Source of the DNA: Lysinibacillus timonensis
GTDB lineage: Bacteria; Bacillota; Bacilli; Bacillales_A; Planococcaceae
NCBI RefSeq assembly: GCF_900291985.1
Contig: NZ_LT985980.1
Span: 186,001 to 250,000, forward strand
Direction of reading: 5' to 3'
DNA length: 64,000 bases
Part shown: in pieces, positions 45,179 through 52,726 of the stretch
Numbering within the stretch: position 1 is the first letter of the stretch
Layout of the letters: each line of letters begins with the position of its first letter
Position numbers and translations under genes: made by a program
Notes under the pieces: model-generated
The model's database searches: none
What the model was told of the DNA's origin: nothing
The model's input: the letters and a program-made list of their open reading frames with translations, nothing else

Positions 45179-45408
45179 TAGATTGTTCCCCTTTAACTTA
45201 ATTCCTCAAATCCGTGATATTATCTTACTACGAAATCATATAATTAAAAAGATAGTTTAAAAAGATAATAGAATTTTATTCTATTTCATCAATTTTTGTC
45301 ACTACTTGGTAATGATTGAAACGATAAGTGAAACATATATTTGAATGGTTTATCCATCAATCTTTATTGAGACTTCAATCTCCGTATTTGCCAACGAAAG
45401 AGACACCA

Positions 45409-47358
45409 CTATTTCTTTGGACAATGCATTGCTGCTTCTGCTTCATCCCACGGAACTACATATCCTTTTCCTTTAGAACAAAAAATACTTGACGATGTAT
45501 ACTCGATGTCCGCATTTTTATCGTATTGAATGTGATTGATTACTTCTTCCGTGTTATGACAAAGATCATATCCGCTAAATTGCATAGAAATAGACCCTTT
45601 ACCATTTGTATACGTAGCAAATACAGTACTGTAATTCATAAATGTTGCTACAGGTACTCGTCCTGTAATGATGACATGATCCTCAGTTAGAATTGGTGGT
45701 TCAAAGGTACCACTTGCTTGTTGAATGTCATGAATCATTCGGCCAATATAATCATTGGAAGCCTTCATTTTGAATTGATAATACGGTTCGAGTAGTATAT
45801 TGTTAGCCTGTTCAAGTCCTTGTCGTAATGCTCGGAAAGTAGCCTCTCGAAAATCGCCGCCCTCAGTATGTTTGTTATGAGCTCTGCCTGTTAATAATGT
45901 GAATTTGATATCAGTTATTGGGGAGCCCGTTAACAACCCATGATGATCTCGTTCAAATATGTGTTTTTCAATGAGGCGTTGATGTCCAATAGAAAGGTCA
46001 TCTGTATGACAAGCATTTTCAAATTGAATACCTGCACCTCGTGGGAGAGGTTCTATTTTTAAATGCACTTCCGCATAATGTTTCAGCGGCTCAAAATGGC
46101 CATAGCCTGTTACTTTTGAATCAATCGTTTCCATATATAAGATTTGAGGTTCCCCAAATTCAATATCTAGGTTAAATCGGCTTTTCGCAATGGATGCTAA
46201 TACTTCCAGTTGGATTACTCCCATTATGTGAATGTGTATTTCTTGAAACGCTTCACTCCATATAACTTTTAAAGTCGGTTCTTCGGCTTCTAAAATTCTG
46301 AAGTACTTTAGGACTTCTTTTATATGCTCGTTTCCACTATATAAAACCTTTGCTTGTAAAGAGGGAACGAGTTGAAATTCACTTTTTTGCACAAATTCAC
46401 TGTCGAGAATGTCACCGATTTTCGCCTGTGTCAGCCCCTTAACAGCAAAGATTTCCCCAGCCTCAACATGGTTTACAGTCTCGAAGCGATTGCCGTTATA
46501 TAAACGAATTTCCGTAATTTTTTCCTGTATGTCACCGAATGTTAGTTGAGAGCGAACTTGAATCGAACCTTTTTGCGCTTTTATGTAAGTGATGCGTTGA
46601 TTTTGCTCATCATGTCGGATTTTAAACACTTTTCCTTGGAACGGCTCAGTTTTATTATGGAATGTGAGAGTTAGTAGAGCGAATTGTTGGAAGAACTCTT
46701 TTACCCCAATGTCTTTAAGTGCGGAGCCTGCCATACAAACGAATGTTTGTTCTGTTTTAATAAGTGACTGAAGAGATTGAAAGAATACTGGCAGTTCAAA
46801 ATCTCCTTCTATAAATGGATCCAATAGTTGTTCGTCTCTTTCTGCAATCCATTCAAGAATATGCATCGGGATTGTATTCTCTGAAATGACTTCGTCGATT
46901 AATAGAGCCTGTTCCGATAATTGTTTTTGAATGTCACTCATGACATTTTCAACATTCGCACCTTCGCGATCCACTTTGTTGATAAAAATAAAAGTAGGAA
47001 CGTGATATTTTCGTAAAAGTTCCCAAACGGTTTCAGTATGTCCTTCAATACTGTCAACAGCACTAATAATAATGATCGCGTAATCCATGACACTAATCGC
47101 ACGTTCCATTTCAGGTGAGAAATCGACGTGTCCTGGTGTGTCAATTAAGGTATATGTATCTCCGTTATATTGAATTCGACCTTGTTCTGCAAAGATCGTA
47201 ATGCCTCTTTGTTTTTCGATTTCATGATTATCTAAATAAGAAGTTTTATGGTCAACACGACCAATCTCACGAATACTTTGATGATGATATAGTAATTGTT
47301 CTGAAAATGTTGTCTTCCCTGCATCTACATGAGCAAGAACCCCTACCGTTTTAAACAT
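45409..47358 (-). CDS. TetM/TetO-like ribosomal-protection translation GTPase
   Basis: 649-residue EF-G-like GTPase with the domain order of TetM-type proteins. G1 is AHVDAGKTT (about 8-16), G2 includes KQRGITIFAEQ, G3 is DTPGHVDF and G4 is NKVD. Domains II-V follow, with EVHLKIEPLPRGAGIQFEN and VPVATFMNYSTVFATYTNGKGS. I start at MFKTVGVL (47358), behind AGAGGA. Chromosomal members of this family in Bacillales are not proven tetracycline resistance determinants. Dyad array B lies immediately upstream. Confidence 0.9.
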   Translation of the reverse strand: MFKTVGVLAHVDAGKTTFSEQLLYHHQSIREIGRVDHKTSYLDNHEIEKQRGITIFAEQGRIQYNGDTYTLIDTPGHVDFSPEMERAISVMDYAIIIISAVDSIEGHTETVWELLRKYHVPTFIFINKVDREGANVENVMSDIQKQLSEQALLIDEVISENTIPMHILEWIAERDEQLLDPFIEGDFELPVFFQSLQSLIKTEQTFVCMAGSALKDIGVKEFFQQFALLTLTFHNKTEPFQGKVFKIRHDEQNQRITYIKAQKGSIQVRSQLTFGDIQEKITEIRLYNGNRFETVNHVEAGEIFAVKGLTQAKIGDILDSEFVQKSEFQLVPSLQAKVLYSGNEHIKEVLKYFRILEAEEPTLKVIWSEAFQEIHIHIMGVIQLEVLASIAKSRFNLDIEFGEPQILYMETIDSKVTGYGHFEPLKHYAEVHLKIEPLPRGAGIQFENACHTDDLSIGHQRLIEKHIFERDHHGLLTGSPITDIKFTLLTGRAHNKHTEGGDFREATFRALRQGLEQANNILLEPYYQFKMKASNDYIGRMIHDIQQASGTFEPPILTEDHVIITGRVPVATFMNYSTVFATYTNGKGSISMQFSGYDLCHNTEEVINHIQYDKNADIEYTSSSIFCSKGKGYVVPWDEAEAAMHCPKK

Positions 47359-47458
47359 AAATGTCCTCTTTTCTTTTACTATCATACTGTATTGTACCAA
47401 AATAGCTTTGTGGATTGGAGATTTAAAATTTGGTTGTTAGGGAGCGGGTTTATCGTTT

Positions 47459-48213
47459 TGTCTTTTAGAGTTGCTGCTACGAAACAGTTTCTTTTTATTG
47501 CTTTACCGTTTTGTCTGATAGGAAGCTTCTACGGGACAGGTTCCTTTTATTCCATTACCGTTTTATCTCATAGGACGCTGCTACGTGACAGTTTCCTTTC
47601 ATTCCCTTATCGTTTTGTCTCATAGGACGCTGCTACGTGACAGTTTCCTTTTATTCCCTTATCGTTTTGTCTCATAGGACGCTGCTACGGGACACTTTCC
47701 TTATATTCCCTTATCGTTTTGTCTCATAGAACACTGCTACGAGACAGTTCTTTATATTCCTCTATCGTTTTGTCTCATAGGACGCTGCTACGTGACAGTT
47801 TCTTTTTATTCCATTACCGTTTTGTCTCATAGAACGCTGCAACGGGACAGTTTTCTTTTATTCCATTACCGTTTTGTCTCATAGAACGCTGCTACGAGAC
47901 AGTTTCTTTCTTTTCCTTTACCGTTTTGTCTCATGGGACGCTGCTACGAGACAGTTTCTTTTTATTCCATTATCGTTTTGTCTCATAGAACGCTTCTTCG
48001 AGACAGTTTCCTTTTCTTCCATTACCGTTTTGTCTCATAGAACGCTGCTACGGGACAGTGCCCTTTAATTTTCTTATTGTTTTGTCTCATAGGACGCTTC
48101 TACCGGACAGTTTCCTTTTATTCATTTACCTCTTTGTCTCATAGAACGCTGCTACGTGACAGTTTCCTTTCATTCCTTTATTGTTTTGTCTCATAGGCAC
48201 TTTTACAAGGAAT
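47459..48213. repeat. 52-bp dyad array B (15 copies)
   Basis: Copies start at 47459, 47512, 47564, 47616, 47668, 47720, 47771, 47823, 47875, 47927, 47979, 48031, 48083, 48135 and 48187, spaced 52 bp with single 53- and 51-bp steps. Each is a 27-nt dyad (arms TGTCTCATAG and CTACGAGACA around a 7-nt GACGCTG/AACGCTG loop) and a 25-nt linker such as GTTTCCTTTTATTCC plus CATTACCGTTT. TGTC at the start, CGCT at positions 13-16 and GACA at the end are the same as in array A, though the arms differ. It fills the space between the GTPase gene and tlp; the ORFs inside are repeat artefacts. Confidence 0.92.
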
Positions 48214-48391
48214 CTTCCTCTTTTTTCAATACTTAATCGTCGATAAACACCGATATTCACTTTAATTCAACCGCTTCGTTGTAGTAATCCCATAGTTGTT
48301 GTTTGAAATCGGGTGTGCACGATTCTCAATAATTAACGGTACGCGTTCTTTTAATAATAAATGTTAAACTTTCTAACATTTTCGACAAAAA

Positions 48392-48426
48392 AATACAAGG
48401 ATGCCATTAAGTACATCCTTGTATTT
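48392..48426 (-). terminator. tlp terminator
   Basis: Arms AATACAAGGATG/CATCCTTGTATT with a T-tract on the minus strand, 18 nt past the tlp stop. Confidence 0.85.
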
Positions 48427-48443
48427 TCATTTCTATCCAGTAT

Positions 48444-48668
48444 TTATTTGTTATTTCTTGCTTCGTCTTTTATTTCTTCTCTGAAACCTTGGATTGCTTC
48501 ATCACGTCGTTTGTTTTTTGCACGAATTTTTTCTTGCTGTTCTGCACCTGAGAATTCCATTGAAATTTCGGCTTCACGTTTATTTTCGATTGTATTTTGA
48601 ATCATGCTTTGAAGCTTTTCAACGTTATCAGAGCGATCATCTGGATTTGGTTTATTATATTTTTCCAT
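48444..48668 (-). CDS. tlp: Small acid-soluble spore protein Tlp
   Basis: Thioredoxin-like SASP synthesised in the forespore. The 74-residue product contains the family core KPNPDDRSDNVEKLQSMIQNTIENKREAE and the tail IRAKNKRRDEAIQGFREEIKDEA. I start at MEKYNKPNP (48668), behind GGAGGGG; the preceding codons are leader. Sigma-G or sigma-F control is expected but I did not identify the promoter. Confidence 0.92.
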   Translation of the reverse strand: MEKYNKPNPDDRSDNVEKLQSMIQNTIENKREAEISMEFSGAEQQEKIRAKNKRRDEAIQGFREEIKDEARNNK

Positions 48669-48849
48669 CCTTTTCCCCTCCATTTTATGATTTTGAAGTA
48701 CGCTATTATTTTGTTTTGCAATGGCTTTTTTATTCACTCGAACTCACTTCCAAATTTCTTCACTTTTTATTTTTCAACGATTGGGAAAAATAAATATACG
48801 AAAAATCTTAGTCAAAAAAACATCATTTAAAAAGGAGGAGCAAAATAAA

Positions 48850-49485
48850 ATGAAAATCATAACTTCTATTTTAAAAAGTCTACTAGTAGTTAGCGTTTTC
48901 TTTCTAATAGTGCCATCCATTCATGCACAAGAAAATCGTCCATTTTCGTTTTCAGAATACACAGGACTAGAAATTGAAAATAAAGAAAGAGCTAGAGAAA
49001 TAATTCAAAACTTAAAAGAGGAATTGAGTAAATTAGGTGTGCCAACAGGTCATGGACATCAGCATTTTCTTGCAAATTTAGATGAAGAAACAAAAGAGAA
49101 AGCTAAACAAATCTTGAAAAATGCAAAAGAAGGAACAATTACTCATGAGGAAGCCAAAACTCAACTAGCCGAAATCGGTGTGAAATTCCCCAACAAGAAA
49201 CACAAACAGTTTGATAACTTAGATGAAGAAACAAAAACAAAGGCAAAAGAGATTTTTAAACAAGTTCATGAGGGGAAAATGACACAGGATGAAGCTAAAA
49301 CTAAACTTCAAGAGCTAGGTATAACGTTACCTAAAAAGAATGAAATGAAAAACCTAGATCAAGCTACAAAACAACAGGTCGCATCTTTAATAGAAGAAAC
49401 AAGATTACAATTAGAAGAACTTGGCTACAAGCTTCCGAAACGCTTTGAAAGAATGCTTCATAATGTAAAAAAAGAGAATAATTAG
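48850..49485 (+). CDS. Secreted protein with three internal repeats, unknown function
   Basis: 211 residues with a signal peptide (about 1-27, SIHAQEN). Two near-identical helical repeats of about 40-45 residues follow (LDEETKEKAKQILKNAKEG and LDEETKTKAKEIFKQVHEG, each followed by an EEAKTQLAEIGVKFP or DEAKTKLQELGITLP half). A shortened third copy starts LDQATKQQVASLIEET and ends LEELGYKLP. Highly charged (Lys/Glu). I do not recognise the family; the repeats recall other secreted alpha-helical repeat proteins of Bacillus. AAGGAGGAG RBS. Confidence 0.78.
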   Translation: MKIITSILKSLLVVSVFFLIVPSIHAQENRPFSFSEYTGLEIENKERAREIIQNLKEELSKLGVPTGHGHQHFLANLDEETKEKAKQILKNAKEGTITHEEAKTQLAEIGVKFPNKKHKQFDNLDEETKTKAKEIFKQVHEGKMTQDEAKTKLQELGITLPKKNEMKNLDQATKQQVASLIEETRLQLEELGYKLPKRFERMLHNVKKENN

Positions 49486-49494
49486 CATTGATAA

Positions 49495-49545
49495 AAACAT
49501 CTGCTTCTTTCCAAAGTACTATCCATGGAATGAAGCAGATGTTTT
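49495..49545. terminator. Terminator between convergent repeat-protein and RNase H-like genes
   Basis: Arms AAAACATCTGCTTC/GAAGCAGATGTTTT around a smaller inner hairpin. Confidence 0.8.
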
Positions 49546-49553
49546 ATTAGAAT

Positions 49554-50228
49554 TTATTGATCTTCATTTGCGTCTTGCAATTCAATTTGACCAGTAATTT
49601 CAATACCTTGTAGACTTTGTGTGGCTAGTCTGTCTGCTTCCGCATTGAGCTTTCTAGGAACGAGTTCGAATTGTGGTTCAATCCCTAGTGCTTTTAGCTT
49701 TTCATCGATACGATCTGCCCAGCTTGCAAGTTCTTTTTCATAAGCAGGCCATTCCCCAGTCATCTGATTGATGACCACTTGGGAGTCCCCGATGAATTGC
49801 ACGGATTGATGATGGACATCTAATAGGTCTAACTCTACTACGGCTAGATGAAGTGCTGCATATTCAGCTTCATTATTAGAGTCAAGCCCTTGAGCAGGAG
49901 CATTTCGTCTTAGACGATACCATTTTCCGTTCTGCTCATAATAGATGGCAACCCCTAGTCCCGCTTCACCGGACTGAATATCATAGCCTCCATCAAAATA
50001 CACTTTCACATTGTGCGGCTCTGTTTCCATTTCTTTCAAATACTTCTTGATTTCCTTTGGCATCCACGTGCTGTCATGTACATCTGTATACGTAATATTT
50101 TTAGCACGGCCCGTTTTTTCAATATCCTCCCCAAGGGTTAGAGCATGTGCAGCAGGCATAAAGTCTGATCGAAAGATAGCTTCAGGTCCATTTTTCGCCT
50201 TATAAACCCATTCAATAAATAAATTCAT
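49554..50228 (-). CDS. RNase H-fold protein (YpeP-like)
   Basis: 224 residues. The N-terminal part (about 1-70) is not assigned. The C-terminal RNase H domain carries all four acidic residues: Asp79 (VYFDGGYD), Glu in SNNEAEYAAL (120/122), Asp148 (FIGDSQVV) and Asp199 (NAEADRLAT). It resembles B. subtilis YpeP and would hydrolyse RNA in RNA-DNA hybrids if active. GGGAGG RBS. Confidence 0.85.
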   Translation of the reverse strand: MNLFIEWVYKAKNGPEAIFRSDFMPAAHALTLGEDIEKTGRAKNITYTDVHDSTWMPKEIKKYLKEMETEPHNVKVYFDGGYDIQSGEAGLGVAIYYEQNGKWYRLRRNAPAQGLDSNNEAEYAALHLAVVELDLLDVHHQSVQFIGDSQVVINQMTGEWPAYEKELASWADRIDEKLKALGIEPQFELVPRKLNAEADRLATQSLQGIEITGQIELQDANEDQ

Positions 50229-50344
50229 TCGGATTCCTCCCTGTCAACTATGTACAAACATGTTATTACCTATTATACCCTTCTTAATGATTCATTATTA
50301 AAACCAACTGGTCACTTCTACCACTAGCAAATTAACCATAGTAA

Positions 50345-50384
50345 AACCCCGAATGAGCACTTTTTCAAGTACTTATTCGGGGCT
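50345..50384 (-). terminator. Terminator downstream of the Asn-rich protein gene
   Basis: Arms CCCCGAAT/ATTCGGGG with an extended imperfect stem and a TTTTAC tail on the minus strand, about 90 nt past the stop at 50474. Confidence 0.65.
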
Positions 50385-50473
50385 TCAGTTCAGAGTACCG
50401 TTTCAAAACTCCGTAATGCTAATAATAATATATGAATTCCGACTAAAATGTTGGATTTCAAATCATAAAATTA

Positions 50474-50677
50474 TTAACGGTTGTTATTATTGTTGTTATT
50501 GTTGTTGTTACGGTTGTTGTTGTTACGGTTGTTGTTGTTGAAGTTAGCTTCGTTAGCATATTCTTCGTTGTTGTTGTTGTTGTTGCGGTTACGGTTATTT
50601 AAGTTTAACTCGTTCGCTAACTCATCAAAATTGTTGTTGTTATTGTTGTTGTTGTTGTTGTTGTTGTTTCTTGCCAT
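50474..50677 (-). CDS. Asn-rich, gamma-SASP-like spore protein (candidate)
   Basis: 67 residues, more than half Asn with scattered Arg, from ATG 50677 behind GGAGGTG. Two non-Asn islands stand out: NFDELANELNLNN and EEYANEANFNNN. They have the same spacing and character as the T-E-F-A-S-E-T-N islands of gamma-type SASPs, which sit between Gln/Asn-rich stretches and are cut by the germination protease GPR. Codons are mostly AAC/AAT triplets, giving a GTT-type microsatellite. The gene lies in a sporulation-rich stretch. The ORF is clear; the SASP assignment is inference. Confidence 0.65.
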   Translation of the reverse strand: MARNNNNNNNNNNNNNFDELANELNLNNRNRNNNNNNEEYANEANFNNNNRNNNNRNNNNNNNNNNR

Positions 50678-50918
50678 GATTATCACCTCCACGCTAATTA
50701 TTGTGAGCCGATTTAGTTTTTTTATTCAAAAATACTTTTTATTTTTGAAATGGACATCCAGAACAAATTAGATATTCGTACGAAACTGTTGATTTATAGG
50801 CGGTTAAACTACATTCAATCAATTGAAAATTTTTTTCATCTCCTAATTTCACATTTCCAATGAATACATATTTTTTGGAAAGGGTAACCTTTTTAAAGGT
50901 ATATAAGGAGGATGACTT

Positions 50919-51128
50919 ATGTTTGAAAAGAAATTAGCACTTCACGAAACAATGGAGTTTCATGAATTAATTAACTTCATGACAACAAGCTTACTTAAAT
51001 CAAAAATGAGTCAAGGAATTGTATTTGATGATGATTTAAGAGCGCTGTTAGACAAAAATGTGAAATTAACTACTCCTGCATTAACAGCGATGATTAAACT
51101 TTACAGAAATTCAAAATTAGAATATTAG
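50919..51128 (+). CDS. CotF-like spore coat protein, short (YraG-like)
   Basis: 69-residue protein with a helical MFEKKLALHETMEFHELINFMTTSLLKSKMSQGIV pattern, matching the small coat-F-related proteins (YraG/YraD type) encoded next to adhB in B. subtilis. AAGGAGG RBS. First gene of a three-gene group with another coat-like protein and an alcohol dehydrogenase; 12 nt separates it from the next gene. Confidence 0.78.
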   Translation: MFEKKLALHETMEFHELINFMTTSLLKSKMSQGIVFDDDLRALLDKNVKLTTPALTAMIKLYRNSKLEY

Positions 51129-51140
51129 GAGGAGATACTA

Positions 51141-51503
51141 GTGGATGACTACTTAGATCCTATAAACTCTGTCAATATGCCTGAACTAACGGATTCAGGG
51201 GTTGCACTTGAGTTTTTACTTACAACTAAAACTGGCATTCGAACGATTTCCATTGCGTTAACAGAAACCGCTTCCCCTGTCCTTCGAAAACTAATGAAAA
51301 CCCAGCTGGATGTAATGATTGACTTATATGATGAAATTTGTGAGTTGATGATGAAAAAAGATTGGCTTAAGCCATATGATTTAGAAAGTCAAAAAGAACT
51401 CGATATTAAATCCGCTGAAAATGCCGTTAGTATCGCTACCTTAGATTTGTTCCCGAAAGATATGAATCGTAAAGGATTATTCCCTACTCCACCAAAAGAA
51501 TAA
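51141..51503 (+). CDS. CotF family spore coat protein (YraF/YraE-like)
   Basis: 120 residues with a GTG start directly behind AGGAGGAG. The helical core VALEFLLTTKTGIRTISIALTETASPVLRKLMKTQLDVMIDLYDEICELMMKKDWLKPYD is the coat-F domain. It is encoded between the short CotF-like protein and adhB, as in the B. subtilis yra coat/adhB cluster. Role in the coat is structural by inference. Confidence 0.85.
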   Translation: MDDYLDPINSVNMPELTDSGVALEFLLTTKTGIRTISIALTETASPVLRKLMKTQLDVMIDLYDEICELMMKKDWLKPYDLESQKELDIKSAENAVSIATLDLFPKDMNRKGLFPTPPKE

Positions 51504-51523
51504 TAAAAAAGGGAGTTTTGAAC

Positions 51524-52669
51524 ATGAAGGCAGTTACATTTCAAGGAATAAAAAATGTTCAGGTGAAAGATGTGAAAGCACCTGATATAGAAAGACCAGA
51601 TGATATTATTATAAAAGTTACAGCATCGGCCATTTGCGGTTCCGATTTACATTTACTACACGGTATGATTCCGAATTTAAATAAGGATTATATTATTGGT
51701 CATGAACCAATGGGGATTGTAGAGGAAGTTGGGAAAAATGTTACGAAGGTAAAAAAAGGCGATCGCGTCGTAATTCCGTTTAACGTAGCATGTGGAGAGT
51801 GTTGGTTTTGCCAGCACGATTTAGAAAGTCAATGTGATAATTCCAATGATCATCAAAAAAGCCATGAAATGGGTGGATTTTTCGGCTACTCTCATACAAC
51901 AGGAGGATATCCTGGTGGGCAAGCGGAATATATGCGAGTACCGTTTGGTAATTTCCTTCCATTTAAAATCCCAGAAGAAAGTGAAATTCCAGATGAAAGT
52001 TTAGTCTTACTCGCAGACGCAGCATCTACAGCCTATTGGAGTGTCGATAACGCTGGAGTTAAGCAAGGAGACACGGTTGTAGTCATAGGTTGTGGACCGA
52101 TTGGATTACTTGCTCAAAAATTTGCATGGTTAAAAGGTGCAGAAAGAGTGATTGCAGTTGACTATGTTGGCTACCGACTAAAACATGCAAAACGTACAAA
52201 CAAAGTGGAAATCCTTAATTTTGAAGATTATGATAATTGTGGTGAGCATATAAAAGAGATAACAAAAGGTGGCGCAGATGTTGTCATCGATTGTGTTGGC
52301 ATGAGCGGAAAAATGACGCCTCTTGAATTTTTAGCTAGTGGCTTAAAGCTTCAAGGTGGTGCTTTAGGTGGCCTTGTGACAGCAACTCAAGCCGTTCGTA
52401 AAGGTGGTACAATACAAGTTACGGGTGTTTATGGGGCACGTTATAATGCATTCCCTCTTGGCGACATTTTCCAACGAAATGTGACACTCAAAACTGGACA
52501 AGCGCCAGTCGTTCACTACATGCCTCATATTTATAATTTAATAAAGGATGGAAAAGTAGATGCGAGTGATATCGTCACGCATGTACTTCCGCTTGAAAAA
52601 GCAAAACACGGTTATGAAGTGTTCGACACGAAAATGGAAGATTGCATTAAAGTTATATTAAAACCATAA
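51524..52669 (+). CDS. adhB: Zinc-dependent alcohol dehydrogenase
   Basis: 381-residue medium-chain dehydrogenase. Catalytic zinc ligands Cys38 (AICGSDLHLLHG) and His60/Glu61 (GHEP), structural zinc Cys90, Cys93, Cys96 and Cys104 (ACGECWFCQHDLESQC), and the NAD motif VVVIGCGPIGLLAQ are all present. I start at MKAVTFQG (51524). Its place after two CotF-like genes matches the B. subtilis adhB cluster, suggesting sporulation-time expression. Substrate not determinable; the family includes glutathione-independent formaldehyde-type enzymes. Confidence 0.93.
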   Translation: MKAVTFQGIKNVQVKDVKAPDIERPDDIIIKVTASAICGSDLHLLHGMIPNLNKDYIIGHEPMGIVEEVGKNVTKVKKGDRVVIPFNVACGECWFCQHDLESQCDNSNDHQKSHEMGGFFGYSHTTGGYPGGQAEYMRVPFGNFLPFKIPEESEIPDESLVLLADAASTAYWSVDNAGVKQGDTVVVIGCGPIGLLAQKFAWLKGAERVIAVDYVGYRLKHAKRTNKVEILNFEDYDNCGEHIKEITKGGADVVIDCVGMSGKMTPLEFLASGLKLQGGALGGLVTATQAVRKGGTIQVTGVYGARYNAFPLGDIFQRNVTLKTGQAPVVHYMPHIYNLIKDGKVDASDIVTHVLPLEKAKHGYEVFDTKMEDCIKVILKP

Positions 52670-52692
52670 TCACATATGCGACCAATTGAAAA

Positions 52693-52717
52693 AGCCTCCC
52701 GTAAAATACGAGAGGCT
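52693..52717. terminator. Terminator between convergent adhB and SLH/YcdB genes
   Basis: Arms GCCTCCCGT/ACGAGAGGC on both strands, with flanking A- and T-rich tracts. Confidence 0.7.
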
Positions 52718-52726
52718 CTCAACTTA

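Noticed and set aside
45409-47358. Tetracycline resistance gene
   Set aside because: The protein has the TetM/TetO architecture, but chromosomal relatives exist in Bacillales without proven resistance and there are no mobile-element genes next to it. I report the family and not the resistance.
47329-48068. ORFs with serine/leucine-rich products in array B
   Set aside because: Same reason: repeat-derived reading frames with no RBS and with the hairpin units as their only conserved feature.
48230-48370. Possible C-terminal coding remnant upstream of the tlp terminator (minus strand, ending in ITTTKRLN)
   Set aside because: About 30 codons only, with a stop just upstream, no start signal and no family that I recognise.
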